From: a virus
IMG/VR virus record: IMGVR_UViG_3300036715_001783
Location: 1 to 64,000 of that record
Length of the DNA stretch: 64,000 nucleotides
Reading direction: 5' to 3' (one strand)
Shown here piece by piece: positions 39,478-47,780 of the stretch. Made by a program: the position numbers and the translations under genes. The notes beneath the pieces were generated by a model. The model made no database searches, was not told where the DNA came from, and worked only from the letters and a program-made list of their open reading frames with translations. Each line of letters opens with the position of its first letter. The first letter of the stretch is position 1.

Positions 39478-39768
39478 ATGAAACATCGAATAGTAACACA
39501 TTTTACTGCTCCGTTAGACCAACCTAATATTGTACAACAAAACTTAGCTGGTAATATTATTGAAGCAGATAATGTATCCATACAATTTGTTGATGATGTA
39601 CACACCAGGTATTCAGAAAATAATGGAAACATTGTTGGATTAAATATCAATGCTCCTGTGTGTTTAACTGGAAAACTAGTTAAGTGGTTAAACTATACTG
39701 GAGACCCAACCACAATAGATCAAGAAGCTACAAATTATGAGTATTTTGAAATGGTTAAATTATCTTAA
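39478..39768 (+). CDS. Hypothetical protein (96 aa)
   Basis: ATG 39478 just after the nudix stop. MKHRIVTHFTAPLDQPNIVQ onward, beta-rich small domain, not recognised. Confidence 0.5.
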   Translation: MKHRIVTHFTAPLDQPNIVQQNLAGNIIEADNVSIQFVDDVHTRYSENNGNIVGLNINAPVCLTGKLVKWLNYTGDPTTIDQEATNYEYFEMVKLS

Positions 39769-39771
39769 TTT

Positions 39772-40080
39772 ATGAAAAAATTAATATTAGTATTGTTGTG
39801 GCTATGTTCTACGGCTGTGTTTGCCCATGGTAGTAGTCATGTATATCATTTTACAGCTGGCAAGGATAATATAGGAAATAGTTACTTGCATTGTAAAGAT
39901 ATTTACATTGCAGAAGTTGATTTGTTGTACTTAACTTGGAGTTATCCAACCCCACATGATTATAAGATACAACCTTATAAAGTGGCTTCACATCAATTAT
40001 CTAGGCTACAATCAGATTTTGATGATACCAATTGTCAAACATACAACACCCCAAAATATGACTTAAACCAATATCAATAA
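39772..40080 (+). CDS. Small secreted protein
   Basis: 102 aa with signal peptide MKKLILVLLWLCSTAVFAHG, cleavage after VFA. Two cysteines in the mature part. Unknown function. Confidence 0.6.
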   Translation: MKKLILVLLWLCSTAVFAHGSSHVYHFTAGKDNIGNSYLHCKDIYIAEVDLLYLTWSYPTPHDYKIQPYKVASHQLSRLQSDFDDTNCQTYNTPKYDLNQYQ

Positions 40081-40164
40081 AACGGAATTTACTAAACATA
40101 TACCCAGCATTGGCTACAGTTAATGTTGGGATTTCAAATAAATGGGGCAGTTATTTGAAACTTT

Positions 40165-40172
40165 TATAAATA
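40165..40172 (+). promoter_or_regulatory. T4-type late promoter box
   Basis: Perfect TATAAATA, 32 bp before the gene at 40204. Confidence 0.6.
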
Positions 40173-40203
40173 TATGTTTAGAAACAATTAAAAGGAGATT
40201 TAC

Positions 40204-41049
40204 ATGAGTAACCCATGGGATTTAGAACATTTACGCAAAATTGCTGGTATTCCAGAAACCACACAATCAGTCCGTGCCTTACACGAAAGTTGGGACGATG
40301 GTGATGATGACGATGAAGATGAAGACGTAAAGCATGCTGACGATGAAGCAAAAAAACGTAAGATCAAATTACCAAGTGCTGGTAAGGTTGATCCAGATAA
40401 AGACCTGCACGATTTAGCAGCAAGTAAACAAAAAGCAAAAGCGAAAGTAGAAGAAGATAAGCCAAAACCAAGAGCTGGTGGAGTTGCTGATTTGGCTGCC
40501 CGCCAATCAAACACTGCTGAGTTTGAAAAAAAGCAACAAGCTAAAAAAGAAGCGGAAAAGGCAGCAGCAGCTGAAAAAAAGAAAAACGTGGATCCTGATG
40601 CACCAAAGAAAAAAAGAGGCAAAGCAGAAAGTGAAACTTCTAAATCTGGACAATTGCGTGCATTTATCCAACGTCATATTGATGATGGCCAAGACGCAAA
40701 GCAATTAAGAAAAGCAGCTTGGAAATGGGCTTCAGAAGAATGTGAACCACCTTTCACCCCAGCTGGTTTTAGTACTATCTTTCAAAGTATCAAATCAAAA
40801 AATGCAAAAAAACTTGCTGATAATGCAGAAGCAGCTAACGAGTGTTGGATTCTACGTCACCCTGCAATCCCTTCCTTTATTTTGAAAGAAGACACTGCAA
40901 TGGGTATGTATCAATGGATTTCAGACAATGATGTAATGGGTGAGCCATTAGTATTTGAATCAGAAGCAGAAGCATTACAAGTTGCAAATTATTTAAAACA
41001 ATTTAAAAACCAAAATGTTGATGTGGAATGGGTTGATTTAGATTACTAA
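40204..41049 (+). CDS. Late protein with acidic and Lys-rich segments, head-associated candidate
   Basis: 281 aa. The start MSNPWDLEHLRKIAGIPETT contains the LRxxAGI motif often seen at the N-terminus of phage virion-associated proteins. Residues 35-50 are acidic (DDGDDDDEDEDVK), residues 60-145 are Lys/Ala-rich coiled coil, and the C-terminal 130 residues are a folded domain. Late promoter upstream and terminator downstream. Structural role inferred. Confidence 0.55.
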   Translation: MSNPWDLEHLRKIAGIPETTQSVRALHESWDDGDDDDEDEDVKHADDEAKKRKIKLPSAGKVDPDKDLHDLAASKQKAKAKVEEDKPKPRAGGVADLAARQSNTAEFEKKQQAKKEAEKAAAAEKKKNVDPDAPKKKRGKAESETSKSGQLRAFIQRHIDDGQDAKQLRKAAWKWASEECEPPFTPAGFSTIFQSIKSKNAKKLADNAEAANECWILRHPAIPSFILKEDTAMGMYQWISDNDVMGEPLVFESEAEALQVANYLKQFKNQNVDVEWVDLDY

Positions 41050-41064
41050 ACAACACCAGTCTCC

Positions 41065-41105
41065 AAAAAATCCCTATCATAGAAATATGGTAGGGATTTT
41101 TTTTG
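41065..41105 (+). terminator. Rho-independent terminator
   Basis: ATCCCTA...TAGGGAT stem extended by CATA/TATG, flanked by A-run and TTTTTTTT; could act in both directions. Confidence 0.75.
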
Positions 41106-41107
41106 TT

Positions 41108-41115
41108 TATAAATA
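41108..41115 (+). promoter_or_regulatory. T4-type late promoter box
   Basis: Perfect TATAAATA, 28 bp before the gene at 41143. Confidence 0.6.
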
Positions 41116-41142
41116 CCAAGAATCATTTTATGTGGAGATTTT

Positions 41143-41640
41143 ATGAATATATTTTTATTACTTGGTCTATTAATCGCTATCCCAGCATCCGCTGATATAT
41201 CCCCTCCTATTTTACCTAGTCCGTTACTTACTCCTGGTGCTACTTATACATCTGATGCTACAGTCGCATGTAACACTAATACCGGAGGTGAATCTGATAG
41301 TATTAGATCTGTATCGGATAAAGTTAGACAGTCAGTATTTGCTGCATATAGTATACCAGCGGGAAACAAAACGGGATATTGTGAAGACAAGGGATGTGAA
41401 TTGGACCATTTAATTAGTTTGAAATTAGGTGGTAGCAACGATGAAAAAAACTTATGGCCCCAAAGCTATGCTGGTACAAAGAATGCTATTATGAAGGACA
41501 ATTTGGAAAAAAGGTTGATTGCTAGAGTGTGTAGAACTTCCAAATTGCATCCAGTACGCCTAAGTTTGAAAGAAGCGCAACATGCAATTGCCACTGATTG
41601 GGTAAAAGCATACAAAACGTATGTAACAAATAATCAGTAG
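41143..41640 (+). CDS. Secreted HNH nuclease-like protein
   Basis: 165 aa; signal peptide MNIFLLLGLLIAIPASADIS. The mature domain has CELDHLISLKLGGSNDEKNL then WPQ and NAIMKDNLEKRL, the HNH-type pattern (D-H, then N, then H/K) of small periplasmic bacterial nucleases. Likely to act in the periplasm or outside the cell. Late promoter upstream. Two Cys in a CEDKGC pair. Confidence 0.65.
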   Translation: MNIFLLLGLLIAIPASADISPPILPSPLLTPGATYTSDATVACNTNTGGESDSIRSVSDKVRQSVFAAYSIPAGNKTGYCEDKGCELDHLISLKLGGSNDEKNLWPQSYAGTKNAIMKDNLEKRLIARVCRTSKLHPVRLSLKEAQHAIATDWVKAYKTYVTNNQ

Positions 41641-41709
41641 AGTTGTTTTATTATCAAAATTATTGTATAATATTATTATTATTATTATTATCAACAAGGA
41701 GAGTATAAT

Positions 41710-42375
41710 ATGGCAACACACAAAATATCAAAGAGTATGAATTTTTCTTACGGACATCGGGTATACACCCAAAACTTAATTGAAGAATTTAGTTGCGATA
41801 CCTCGTGTAAATGTAAATATTTACATGGACATAACGCAGACGTAACGGTGTATTTCGAAGCTGAGGAATTGGTACGAGGGTTTGTAACAGATTTTAAACA
41901 TGCAAATTGGATCAATAAATTTTTGGACACTTATGTTGACCATAGATTTATTTTAGGGTTAGAAGACCCATGGTTTAATAAAATCATCAATGGACACATT
42001 GTTGGGCAGATGGAATTGTTGAATGGTATTCCAACAGGGAAATTTACTAAAATGGAATCTTTACAGCTTCCACGAGAAAACGGTGAGAATAGATATATTC
42101 CATTGCTGCCTGTATATATTCCTGAGACGGACGTAATAGTAGCACATATTCTTGATGTGAATGCATCGTGTGGGTTAGGTAAAGAAATTTTCCTAGATGG
42201 ACCTGAAAAAGAATTTTATGAAGGGTTTATTTTAGTTGATTTTGTTCCAACTAGTGAATATTTATCCAAATGGATATATGATTTAGTTACTGTGAAAATG
42301 GCAAAAATTGGAATTACCGTATCACAAGTTGATTTCAGTGAGACCCCAAAAACATTAGCATCATACATTGGGTAG
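41710..42375 (+). CDS. queD: 6-carboxy-tetrahydropterin synthase (QueD)
   Basis: 221 aa. 'SMNFSYGHRVY' and 'CKYLHGHNADVTVYFE' give the zinc-binding histidines, with a Cys (CKCKY) near the expected catalytic position, and 'VTDFKHANWINKFLDTYVDH' the following helix. An internal insertion of about 50 residues (90-145) is longer than in bacterial QueD (about 120 aa). It makes the QueE substrate. GTTATTATT repeats and GGAGAG precede the start. Confidence 0.82.
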   Translation: MATHKISKSMNFSYGHRVYTQNLIEEFSCDTSCKCKYLHGHNADVTVYFEAEELVRGFVTDFKHANWINKFLDTYVDHRFILGLEDPWFNKIINGHIVGQMELLNGIPTGKFTKMESLQLPRENGENRYIPLLPVYIPETDVIVAHILDVNASCGLGKEIFLDGPEKEFYEGFILVDFVPTSEYLSKWIYDLVTVKMAKIGITVSQVDFSETPKTLASYIG

Positions 42376-42394
42376 AGTTAATTAACCAGTACAT

Positions 42395-42421
42395 AAAAAG
42401 GAGCATTCATGCTCCTTTTTT
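42395..42421 (+). terminator. Rho-independent terminator
   Basis: AAAAAGGAGCAT / ATGCTCCTTTTTT hairpin with TC loop. Confidence 0.8.
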
Positions 42422-42447
42422 GTATCTAATAGTTTTAAATCTTGAAG

Positions 42448-42455
42448 CATAAATA
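42448..42455 (+). promoter_or_regulatory. T4-type late promoter-like box
   Basis: CATAAATA, 30 bp before the gene at 42485. Confidence 0.5.
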
Positions 42456-42484
42456 TAGTATAATTATATTCAGGAGAATACCAA

Positions 42485-43603
42485 ATGTCATTTAAGTTAC
42501 TAACAGAAGCAATTCATGAAGCTCGTTTTGATGGGCAAACAAAACAATCCGTTAAGGTACTAGAAAAAGCTATAGGAAAAGATAAGGCCCGCCGCATAGT
42601 GGAAGGATATCAGATCTCACCTAAAGATTACAAAAAATGGTTAGGTGTGGTTAAGGGGTATGCACAAAGTGAAGGAATTAGATTGAGCACAAAAGCTGCT
42701 TTTGTTGAAGTTGCACACGCTGTACTCGAAAATGATCCAGCTCCAATTGATGTATCCATGCAAGATGCTATTGCTGAAACTTTATGGGCTCATTTTAAAG
42801 CTGAACAACAACACTCAAAAGTACAAAAAATTACCAGAGCACATGAGGAAGAAGAACAACTATCATATGCACTTAAACAGATGCGTGGTGGATGTGAGGA
42901 AGAGGAAGAGGAAGATTACCAATCAGATGACTTTGACGATATCGATAATGACGAAGAAGATTTTGATGACATTGGAGATGACGAAACTGATTTTGGTGGT
43001 AGTGGATTTGATGATGACCTTGATGATTTCGAAGACGATGATTTCGAAGACGATGATTTCGAAGACGATGATTTCGAAGACGATGACCAATTTAGTGACG
43101 AAGGCGAATTTGAGGACGATGATGAATTTGAAATAGAAGATGAAGAGGCTTCTAGTCCATTTACATATGGACAATTAGTTCAATATAAAAAGGACAACGG
43201 AACGTATAAAGTTGAAATCCCTGATGGTCCTGGAGATAATGTTGGTATTATGATGGGGAGCCGTATTAGAATGATTCCTAGTAAAGATTTGATTGTTCCA
43301 AAAGCTGACGAAGATGAAGAGGTAAATCAATTTACTAGTGAACGTCCAAAAATTTCTGGACTGTCTGATATTTTATCCGGTGCAAATTCTCAACAACATT
43401 TAAAACAGTTACAAAATGAAATTGAAACTACTGCAGCCAATGCTTGGACAAAACATCATGCTAAGTTGCCACCAAACCCACACCCAAGAGGTAGTTTAGC
43501 TGCAAAAGCCTGGGAACGTGGTATTAAAAAAGCTGCATCTGAAGTTTGGGCTCCGAAACCAGTTGTTGACCCAAAACTGAAACCAAAACCTAAGAAAAAA
43601 TAA
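42485..43603 (+). CDS. Acidic-repeat late protein, head-associated candidate
   Basis: 372 aa. N-terminus MSFKLLTEAIHEARF has an L-x-E-A propeptide-like site. A helical region (residues 15-140) is followed by an extremely acidic stretch (about 140-225) with four FEDDD units, then a small beta domain 'FTYGQLVQYKKDNGTYKVEI' and a basic tail (KPKPKKK). Composition resembles the acidic protein at 5379. Possibly an internal head or DNA-condensation protein; inference only. Confidence 0.55.
   Translation: MSFKLLTEAIHEARFDGQTKQSVKVLEKAIGKDKARRIVEGYQISPKDYKKWLGVVKGYAQSEGIRLSTKAAFVEVAHAVLENDPAPIDVSMQDAIAETLWAHFKAEQQHSKVQKITRAHEEEEQLSYALKQMRGGCEEEEEEDYQSDDFDDIDNDEEDFDDIGDDETDFGGSGFDDDLDDFEDDDFEDDDFEDDDFEDDDQFSDEGEFEDDDEFEIEDEEASSPFTYGQLVQYKKDNGTYKVEIPDGPGDNVGIMMGSRIRMIPSKDLIVPKADEDEEVNQFTSERPKISGLSDILSGANSQQHLKQLQNEIETTAANAWTKHHAKLPPNPHPRGSLAAKAWERGIKKAASEVWAPKPVVDPKLKPKPKKK
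43020..43085 (+). repeat. FEDDD-coding tandem repeat
   Basis: Four near-perfect 15-bp units 'gatttcgaagacgat'. Confidence 0.8.
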
Positions 43604-43900
43604 TTACCATTATCTCCCCCCACCATAATATACTAACCAACAGATACTTAATAATATTGTTGGTTGGTATTATCCACCCCCACCCCCACCAAGCATACCC
43701 ACCACTTTTTATATTATAGTACCAGTTCATGGACAGAACTGGTTTGGGTGTGGTGTATTTTATTAGCCATATAGACCCGGTTCAGGTTGGACTGGATAGG
43801 TCATGTCAATCGTTGCACCAGCTCAAATTGTATCCACTTTAAAAATTTTGAATTCCGTTTTCCAAAAATCAACCGATAAGTCAAATAGGGAACATTTTTT
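43604..43900 (+). other. Gene-free stretch with C-rich tracts and hairpins
   Basis: About 300 bp without a convincing ORF. It contains CCCCCCACC and CACCCCCACCCCCACC tracts, the hairpins ACCAACA/TGTTGGT and ACCAGTTC-ATGGACA-GAACTGGT (8-bp stem, 7-nt loop), and AGACC..AGGTC. Could be a structured RNA or an origin-like/terminator zone; I cannot assign it. Confidence 0.4.
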
Positions 43901-43907
43901 GTCCCCA

Positions 43908-43935
43908 TTGACTTTATACTTCATTCGTGTATAAT
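43908..43935 (+). promoter_or_regulatory. Sigma70-like promoter
   Basis: TTGACT (43908-43913), 16 bp, TATAAT (43930-43935). Its flanks (GTCCCC before, TCGTGTATAATA around) resemble the 66-bp promoter repeats at the CRISPR cassette ends. Confidence 0.7.
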
Positions 43936-43974
43936 ATGATTTTTCCATCAACAAATATATGAGAGAATATAACC

Positions 43975-44043
43975 ATGGAATCAGTTGAGATTTTACCTAT
44001 TGAAGATGTATTGACAGTGTACCAAACTTGTAAACAAGGATAA
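43975..44043 (+). CDS. Short leader peptide (22 aa)
   Basis: ATG 43975 encodes MESVEILPIEDVLTVYQTCK-QG and stops with TAA overlapping the next ATG (TAAATG). It may be a leader for, or the truncated start of a gene displaced by, the HNH endonuclease. Confidence 0.4.
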   Translation: MESVEILPIEDVLTVYQTCKQG

Positions 44044-44670
44044 ATGTTTGATGCTGGGGGCCATAGTTTCCGAGTCACTAAGCTACTTGCGGTTATTAGA
44101 AGAAATGGTATTACCTGTGCTGGATGTAATGCATCTGCACTATTTTTCACCACTGTTGACCAAAAACATCTTGCTAACAACATGGATGTAGGGTTAGCTT
44201 TGGTGTTTGAGCATACTGATCACGATAGTTCATATGTAGTAATGACAAAAGACCATATTATTCCAAGAGCTATAGGTGGTCCAAACAGTATGGTTAACTT
44301 ACAGCCAATGTGTAGTAAGTGTAACACCGATAAAGGACATGGATTTGATATTACCAATGTTCCCGATGCAGTTGCTCATTTACTTGATGACGATGGCAAT
44401 GTTAAGCCTCAAGTAACATCAACATCCAGTCACCCAAGTGCATTACAAATTATATTTTATAAGGGATATATTAGATGGTATACACAAGCGTGCCACCCAA
44501 ATACTACATTACATGGGTGGAACACAACGGTAAAACTCAACATAACAAAAAGACTCAAGGCAACGACCACAGACTTTAGCTCTGTGTTGTTTGAACTGGC
44601 ATTTAAACAATTACGCTACCAAATAGTCAATCAGACAAAAAAGCTAGACAACCAAAAACACACAACCTGA
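44044..44670 (+). CDS. HNH endonuclease
   Basis: 208 aa. CAGCNA, then VVMTKDHIIPRAIGGPNSMV and NLQPMCSKCNTDKGH: canonical HNH with two zinc Cys pairs, DH and N. The C-terminal half is basic and helical. Probably a homing or free-standing endonuclease; the site is unknown. Confidence 0.8.
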   Translation: MFDAGGHSFRVTKLLAVIRRNGITCAGCNASALFFTTVDQKHLANNMDVGLALVFEHTDHDSSYVVMTKDHIIPRAIGGPNSMVNLQPMCSKCNTDKGHGFDITNVPDAVAHLLDDDGNVKPQVTSTSSHPSALQIIFYKGYIRWYTQACHPNTTLHGWNTTVKLNITKRLKATTTDFSSVLFELAFKQLRYQIVNQTKKLDNQKHTT

Positions 44671-44700
44671 AACCAGCCAAGTGGTTTAAGTACAATTGAG

Positions 44701-44728
44701 TTGATTAATATTCAATTTGAAGTATAAT
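44701..44728 (+). promoter_or_regulatory. Sigma70-like promoter
   Basis: TTGATT (44701-44706), 16 bp, TATAAT (44723-44728), 32 bp before the AAA+ gene. Confidence 0.65.
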
Positions 44729-44759
44729 AATGAAATATTCAATAACAAAGGAGTAATAT

Positions 44760-46886
44760 ATGACAGAAGTTACAAGTCCAAAAACCCACTATTTACGGAC
44801 GGGGAACAGTATTAGAGTGGTAAGTGCTGCAAATATCAACATTTGTGATGGGTTACCTCCTGGTAATTATATTGTACAGTTTGACCAACAATCTGGTGAA
44901 TATTTTTTGGAAACAGTTGATAACTTTACTATTCCAACAAAATTGTACGGTAATGTATTTGACCAAGCAGAGCGTATTATCTCTACGTTTATGGATCGGC
45001 CTAATACAACTGGAGTATTGTTAACTGGTGAGAAAGGTAGTGGTAAAGCACTTCGTGTTGACCAATCTGTGTATACTCCAATGGGAGAACGTAAAATTGG
45101 TGAGTTGGTTGTAGGTGATATGATTTATGGTGCAGATGGTAAATTAACAACTGTATTGGGAGTATACCCACAAGGTGTGCGAGATATGTTTGAAGTTACA
45201 TTTAACGATGGTAGCCAAGTTATTGCAGATGGTGAACATTTATGGGATGTAAAACAAACAACTCGTAGCCAAGTCGGATTTCCAAAACAATCCACCAAAA
45301 ATCGAATTAAATCAACTATCCCAAAAATTCTTACAACAGCACAAATTAAACAGGCACTAAACGCAGGGGTTAAACATGTGGTGCCTTTATGTGGCCCTGT
45401 AGAATTTCCAAAAAGTGATGTTGATGCTGATAGATATACAATTGGGTTGTTGATAGGGGATGGTTGTTTGTGTAATCCAACATTAACAATTAGCTCAAAT
45501 GATCCAGCTATCGTAGAACACTTACAGATAGACAATATAATTAAATATACAAGTGGTGTTGATTATAGATTTGTTGACTGTAAACATTTAGTGGACCAAC
45601 TAACTTTGTTGGGGTTAAGAGGTACAAGAAGTAATACTAAGTTTATCCCCGAAAAATTAAAGTACGATTCGGTGGAAAACCGTTTTGCATTATTACAAGG
45701 GCTAATGGACTCTGATGGAACAGTTAGTAAAAGAGGGGGCATTACATACACCACCGTTAGTAATATCTTAGCAAATGACATGGTGTGGTTGGCAAGATCT
45801 CTCGGATTCAGAAGTTCAATCCAACACACTCGTGCACCTTCATATACACACAATGGAATTAAAAAAATTGGACAATTAGCATATACAGTCCAATTAACTG
45901 GAGAGCATACTGATAAGGTCTTTCGTTTAGAAAGAAAACAGGCAAGAGTTAAACCATGCTCATCAAATACTAAAACTATTGTGGATATTAAATCAGTTGC
46001 TCCCGATGAAGCTGTATGTATTTTGGTAGACAATGAATCTCATTTGTTTGTAACAAACGATTTTACAGTAACTCACAACACAATGCTCACAAAAGTCATC
46101 AGTACAACATTAGCTGCCAAAGGAATTTCAACAGTCGTTATTAACGAGTGTATGTATGGAGACTTATTCAACAAATTTATTCAGATGATTGATTCTGAAT
46201 GTGTAGTGTTATTTGATGAGTTCGAAAAAGTATATCCAACAGATGTCCAAGAAAAAATGCTGACATTGTTGGATGGGGTATTTCCATCAAAGAAATTATT
46301 CTTATTCACTAGCAATTCATCTAGCCGGATTAATTCACACCTGATGAACCGTCCTGGTCGTATTTTTTATGTGTTGAAATATGCTGGCCTAGACAGTGAG
46401 TATATTACTCAATACTGTAATGATGTGCTTGTCGATAAGTCTTATATTGATGAAATTTGTCGATTGTCACTATTGTTCTCTGCATTTAACTTTGATATGC
46501 TTAAAGCATTAGTTGAAGATATGAACAGATATAACGAATCTCCAACTCAAGTTATGAAGCTGTTGAATGCCATTCCAGAAGATACTGGAAACAATAGTTT
46601 TGATGTTGAATTGTCGTACAAAGGTGAATGGTTTAACAAAGGTCAGTTGGATGATCATGGCGCTTGGAGTGGCAATCCACTGGATCCACGAGGGGTTGGT
46701 ATTGAATACCGCAATCCAAACCCAAACGAAGATAATGATTCCAATTATTGGTTAACAGTTCTCCTGTTTAGTGAGAACCTCACCAGAGTGGACATCGAAA
46801 CTGGTACGTTTGAATATGCAAAAGATGATTTTGTACTTCGACTGAAACGAAGCAAAACATTGTCGTACCAATACTCTGCTTTCTAA
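44760..46886 (+). CDS. AAA+ ATPase interrupted by an intein
   Basis: 708 aa precursor; about 364 aa after intein removal. N-extein residues 1-96 end in GVLLTGEKGSGK, the first part of Walker A; the C-extein starts TMLTKVISTT, completing GEKGSGKT. A Walker B VVLFDEFEKV, a sensor FLFTSNSS and an Arg-finger-like 'MNRPGRIFY' follow, so the host protein is an AAA+ ATPase of the type related to ClpX/FtsH or phage tail-assembly chaperones. Without splicing, ATP could not bind normally. A terminator follows. Confidence 0.82.
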   Translation: MTEVTSPKTHYLRTGNSIRVVSAANINICDGLPPGNYIVQFDQQSGEYFLETVDNFTIPTKLYGNVFDQAERIISTFMDRPNTTGVLLTGEKGSGKALRVDQSVYTPMGERKIGELVVGDMIYGADGKLTTVLGVYPQGVRDMFEVTFNDGSQVIADGEHLWDVKQTTRSQVGFPKQSTKNRIKSTIPKILTTAQIKQALNAGVKHVVPLCGPVEFPKSDVDADRYTIGLLIGDGCLCNPTLTISSNDPAIVEHLQIDNIIKYTSGVDYRFVDCKHLVDQLTLLGLRGTRSNTKFIPEKLKYDSVENRFALLQGLMDSDGTVSKRGGITYTTVSNILANDMVWLARSLGFRSSIQHTRAPSYTHNGIKKIGQLAYTVQLTGEHTDKVFRLERKQARVKPCSSNTKTIVDIKSVAPDEAVCILVDNESHLFVTNDFTVTHNTMLTKVISTTLAAKGISTVVINECMYGDLFNKFIQMIDSECVVLFDEFEKVYPTDVQEKMLTLLDGVFPSKKLFLFTSNSSSRINSHLMNRPGRIFYVLKYAGLDSEYITQYCNDVLVDKSYIDEICRLSLLFSAFNFDMLKALVEDMNRYNESPTQVMKLLNAIPEDTGNNSFDVELSYKGEWFNKGQLDDHGAWSGNPLDPRGVGIEYRNPNPNEDNDSNYWLTVLLFSENLTRVDIETGTFEYAKDDFVLRLKRSKTLSYQYSAF
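45048..46079 (+). mobile_element. Class 3 intein with LAGLIDADG endonuclease
   Basis: 344 residues (precursor 97-440), from A-L-R-V-D-Q-S to V-T-H-N before Thr. The first residue is Ala, not Cys or Ser. Block B reads DGEHLWDV, placing Trp at B:12; block F reads AVCILVDNESHLF, placing Cys at F:4; the +1 residue is Thr. That is the Trp-Cys-Thr signature of class 3 inteins, which start splicing from the block F Cys. LLIGDGCL and LLQGLMDSDG are two LAGLIDADG motifs, so it should home into the Walker A codons. Confidence 0.82.
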
Positions 46887-46899
46887 GTAAGGGTTAGTT

Positions 46900-46930
46900 A
46901 AAGCGGTGAGCATGCTCACCGCTTTCCTTT
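46900..46930 (+). terminator. Rho-independent terminator
   Basis: AAAGCGGTGAGC / GCTCACCGCTTT hairpin followed by CCTTTT. Confidence 0.75.
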
Positions 46931-46949
46931 TATAACAATTCGGAAAACT

Positions 46950-47402
46950 ATGAAAAAATTAATGTGCTGTGTTTTATTGTGTATTTCCACCTCAGTAGCA
47001 GCATTTGATCAAGAATTAAATTCTGTTGCAGAACAAAATATTAAAACATTCAAGATGTCCCAGTCAGAACCTGGAGACATTCAATGTGGAGTTCAAAAAT
47101 TACCAATACACCAATTAAACAATACAATTGGTATTCAAGTATTCACATTAACTGAATGTGGTGGTGGCAACCATGCTGAGCAATATGTTATGGTTTTGAC
47201 AAAACACACAATGTGGAAAACAGCTATCATTTCTCTAGTTGGGAATGATATGGGATTTACGGCAGACTTCATCCGAACCAACTCATCCAATATATTTACA
47301 TTATATGGTTCAGTGCTCATGGAAAATGATGCACATTGTTGCCCTTCTGGAAAAACGCATCATACATACCAATGGAAGAACAATAAGTTGTATACAAAAT
47401 AG
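46950..47402 (+). CDS. Secreted protein of unknown function
   Basis: 150 aa with signal peptide MKKLMCCVLLCISTSVAAFD. The mature part has two to four cysteines and beta-like spacing, resembling small periplasmic inhibitors, but no family is recognised. Confidence 0.6.
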   Translation: MKKLMCCVLLCISTSVAAFDQELNSVAEQNIKTFKMSQSEPGDIQCGVQKLPIHQLNNTIGIQVFTLTECGGGNHAEQYVMVLTKHTMWKTAIISLVGNDMGFTADFIRTNSSNIFTLYGSVLMENDAHCCPSGKTHHTYQWKNNKLYTK

Positions 47403-47405
47403 CCT

Positions 47406-47735
47406 TTAACTTTCTTTGTAATATTCAGCAATTAACTGTAAGTCACTTTCAGATGCGTTATTTTTCAGTCTATTTGCTTTCCAACTAATCACACAAATAT
47501 TATCTTTTGAGTATCCAAGAGATGAATCTTTCCTATCAATGCTGTATGAGTTATCCATAGCCTTTCCTCTATTAAACTTTAATGGTATATTAAGGATGGG
47601 GCAAGTAATAGGATAGCTTAACTCGTACAAATCTGTAACTTCCAAATCAAAAGATATGTTTCTTTTCTTCGCACTCATTTTCAATCTGTTATATATCAAC
47701 TTAATGTCTGGTAAATAATCCATTAACAACTCCAT
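47406..47735 (-). CDS. HNH endonuclease, short phage type
   Basis: 109 aa. CPILNIPLKF, then NSYSIDRKDSSLGYSKDNIC and VISWKANRLKNNAS: the 'S-x-D-R..GY..NI.V.S..AN..K' pattern of a phage HNH-like family. Usually about 150 aa with a longer N-terminus, so it may be trimmed. Convergent with the upstream gene, 3 bp from its stop. Confidence 0.65.
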   Translation of the reverse strand: MELLMDYLPDIKLIYNRLKMSAKKRNISFDLEVTDLYELSYPITCPILNIPLKFNRGKAMDNSYSIDRKDSSLGYSKDNICVISWKANRLKNNASESDLQLIAEYYKES

Positions 47736-47741
47736 TGTTTG

Positions 47742-47749
47742 TATAAATA
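47742..47749 (+). promoter_or_regulatory. T4-type late promoter of the endolysin
   Basis: Perfect TATAAATA, 32 bp before ATG 47781. Confidence 0.65.
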
Positions 47750-47780
47750 TTTAGTAAGATACATTAAGGGAGAATTTCAA

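Noticed and set aside
47406-47780. Recoded-rescue pattern at the short HNH gene
   Set aside because: The neighbouring gene's end (NNKLYTK) has no recognisable displaced counterpart downstream.
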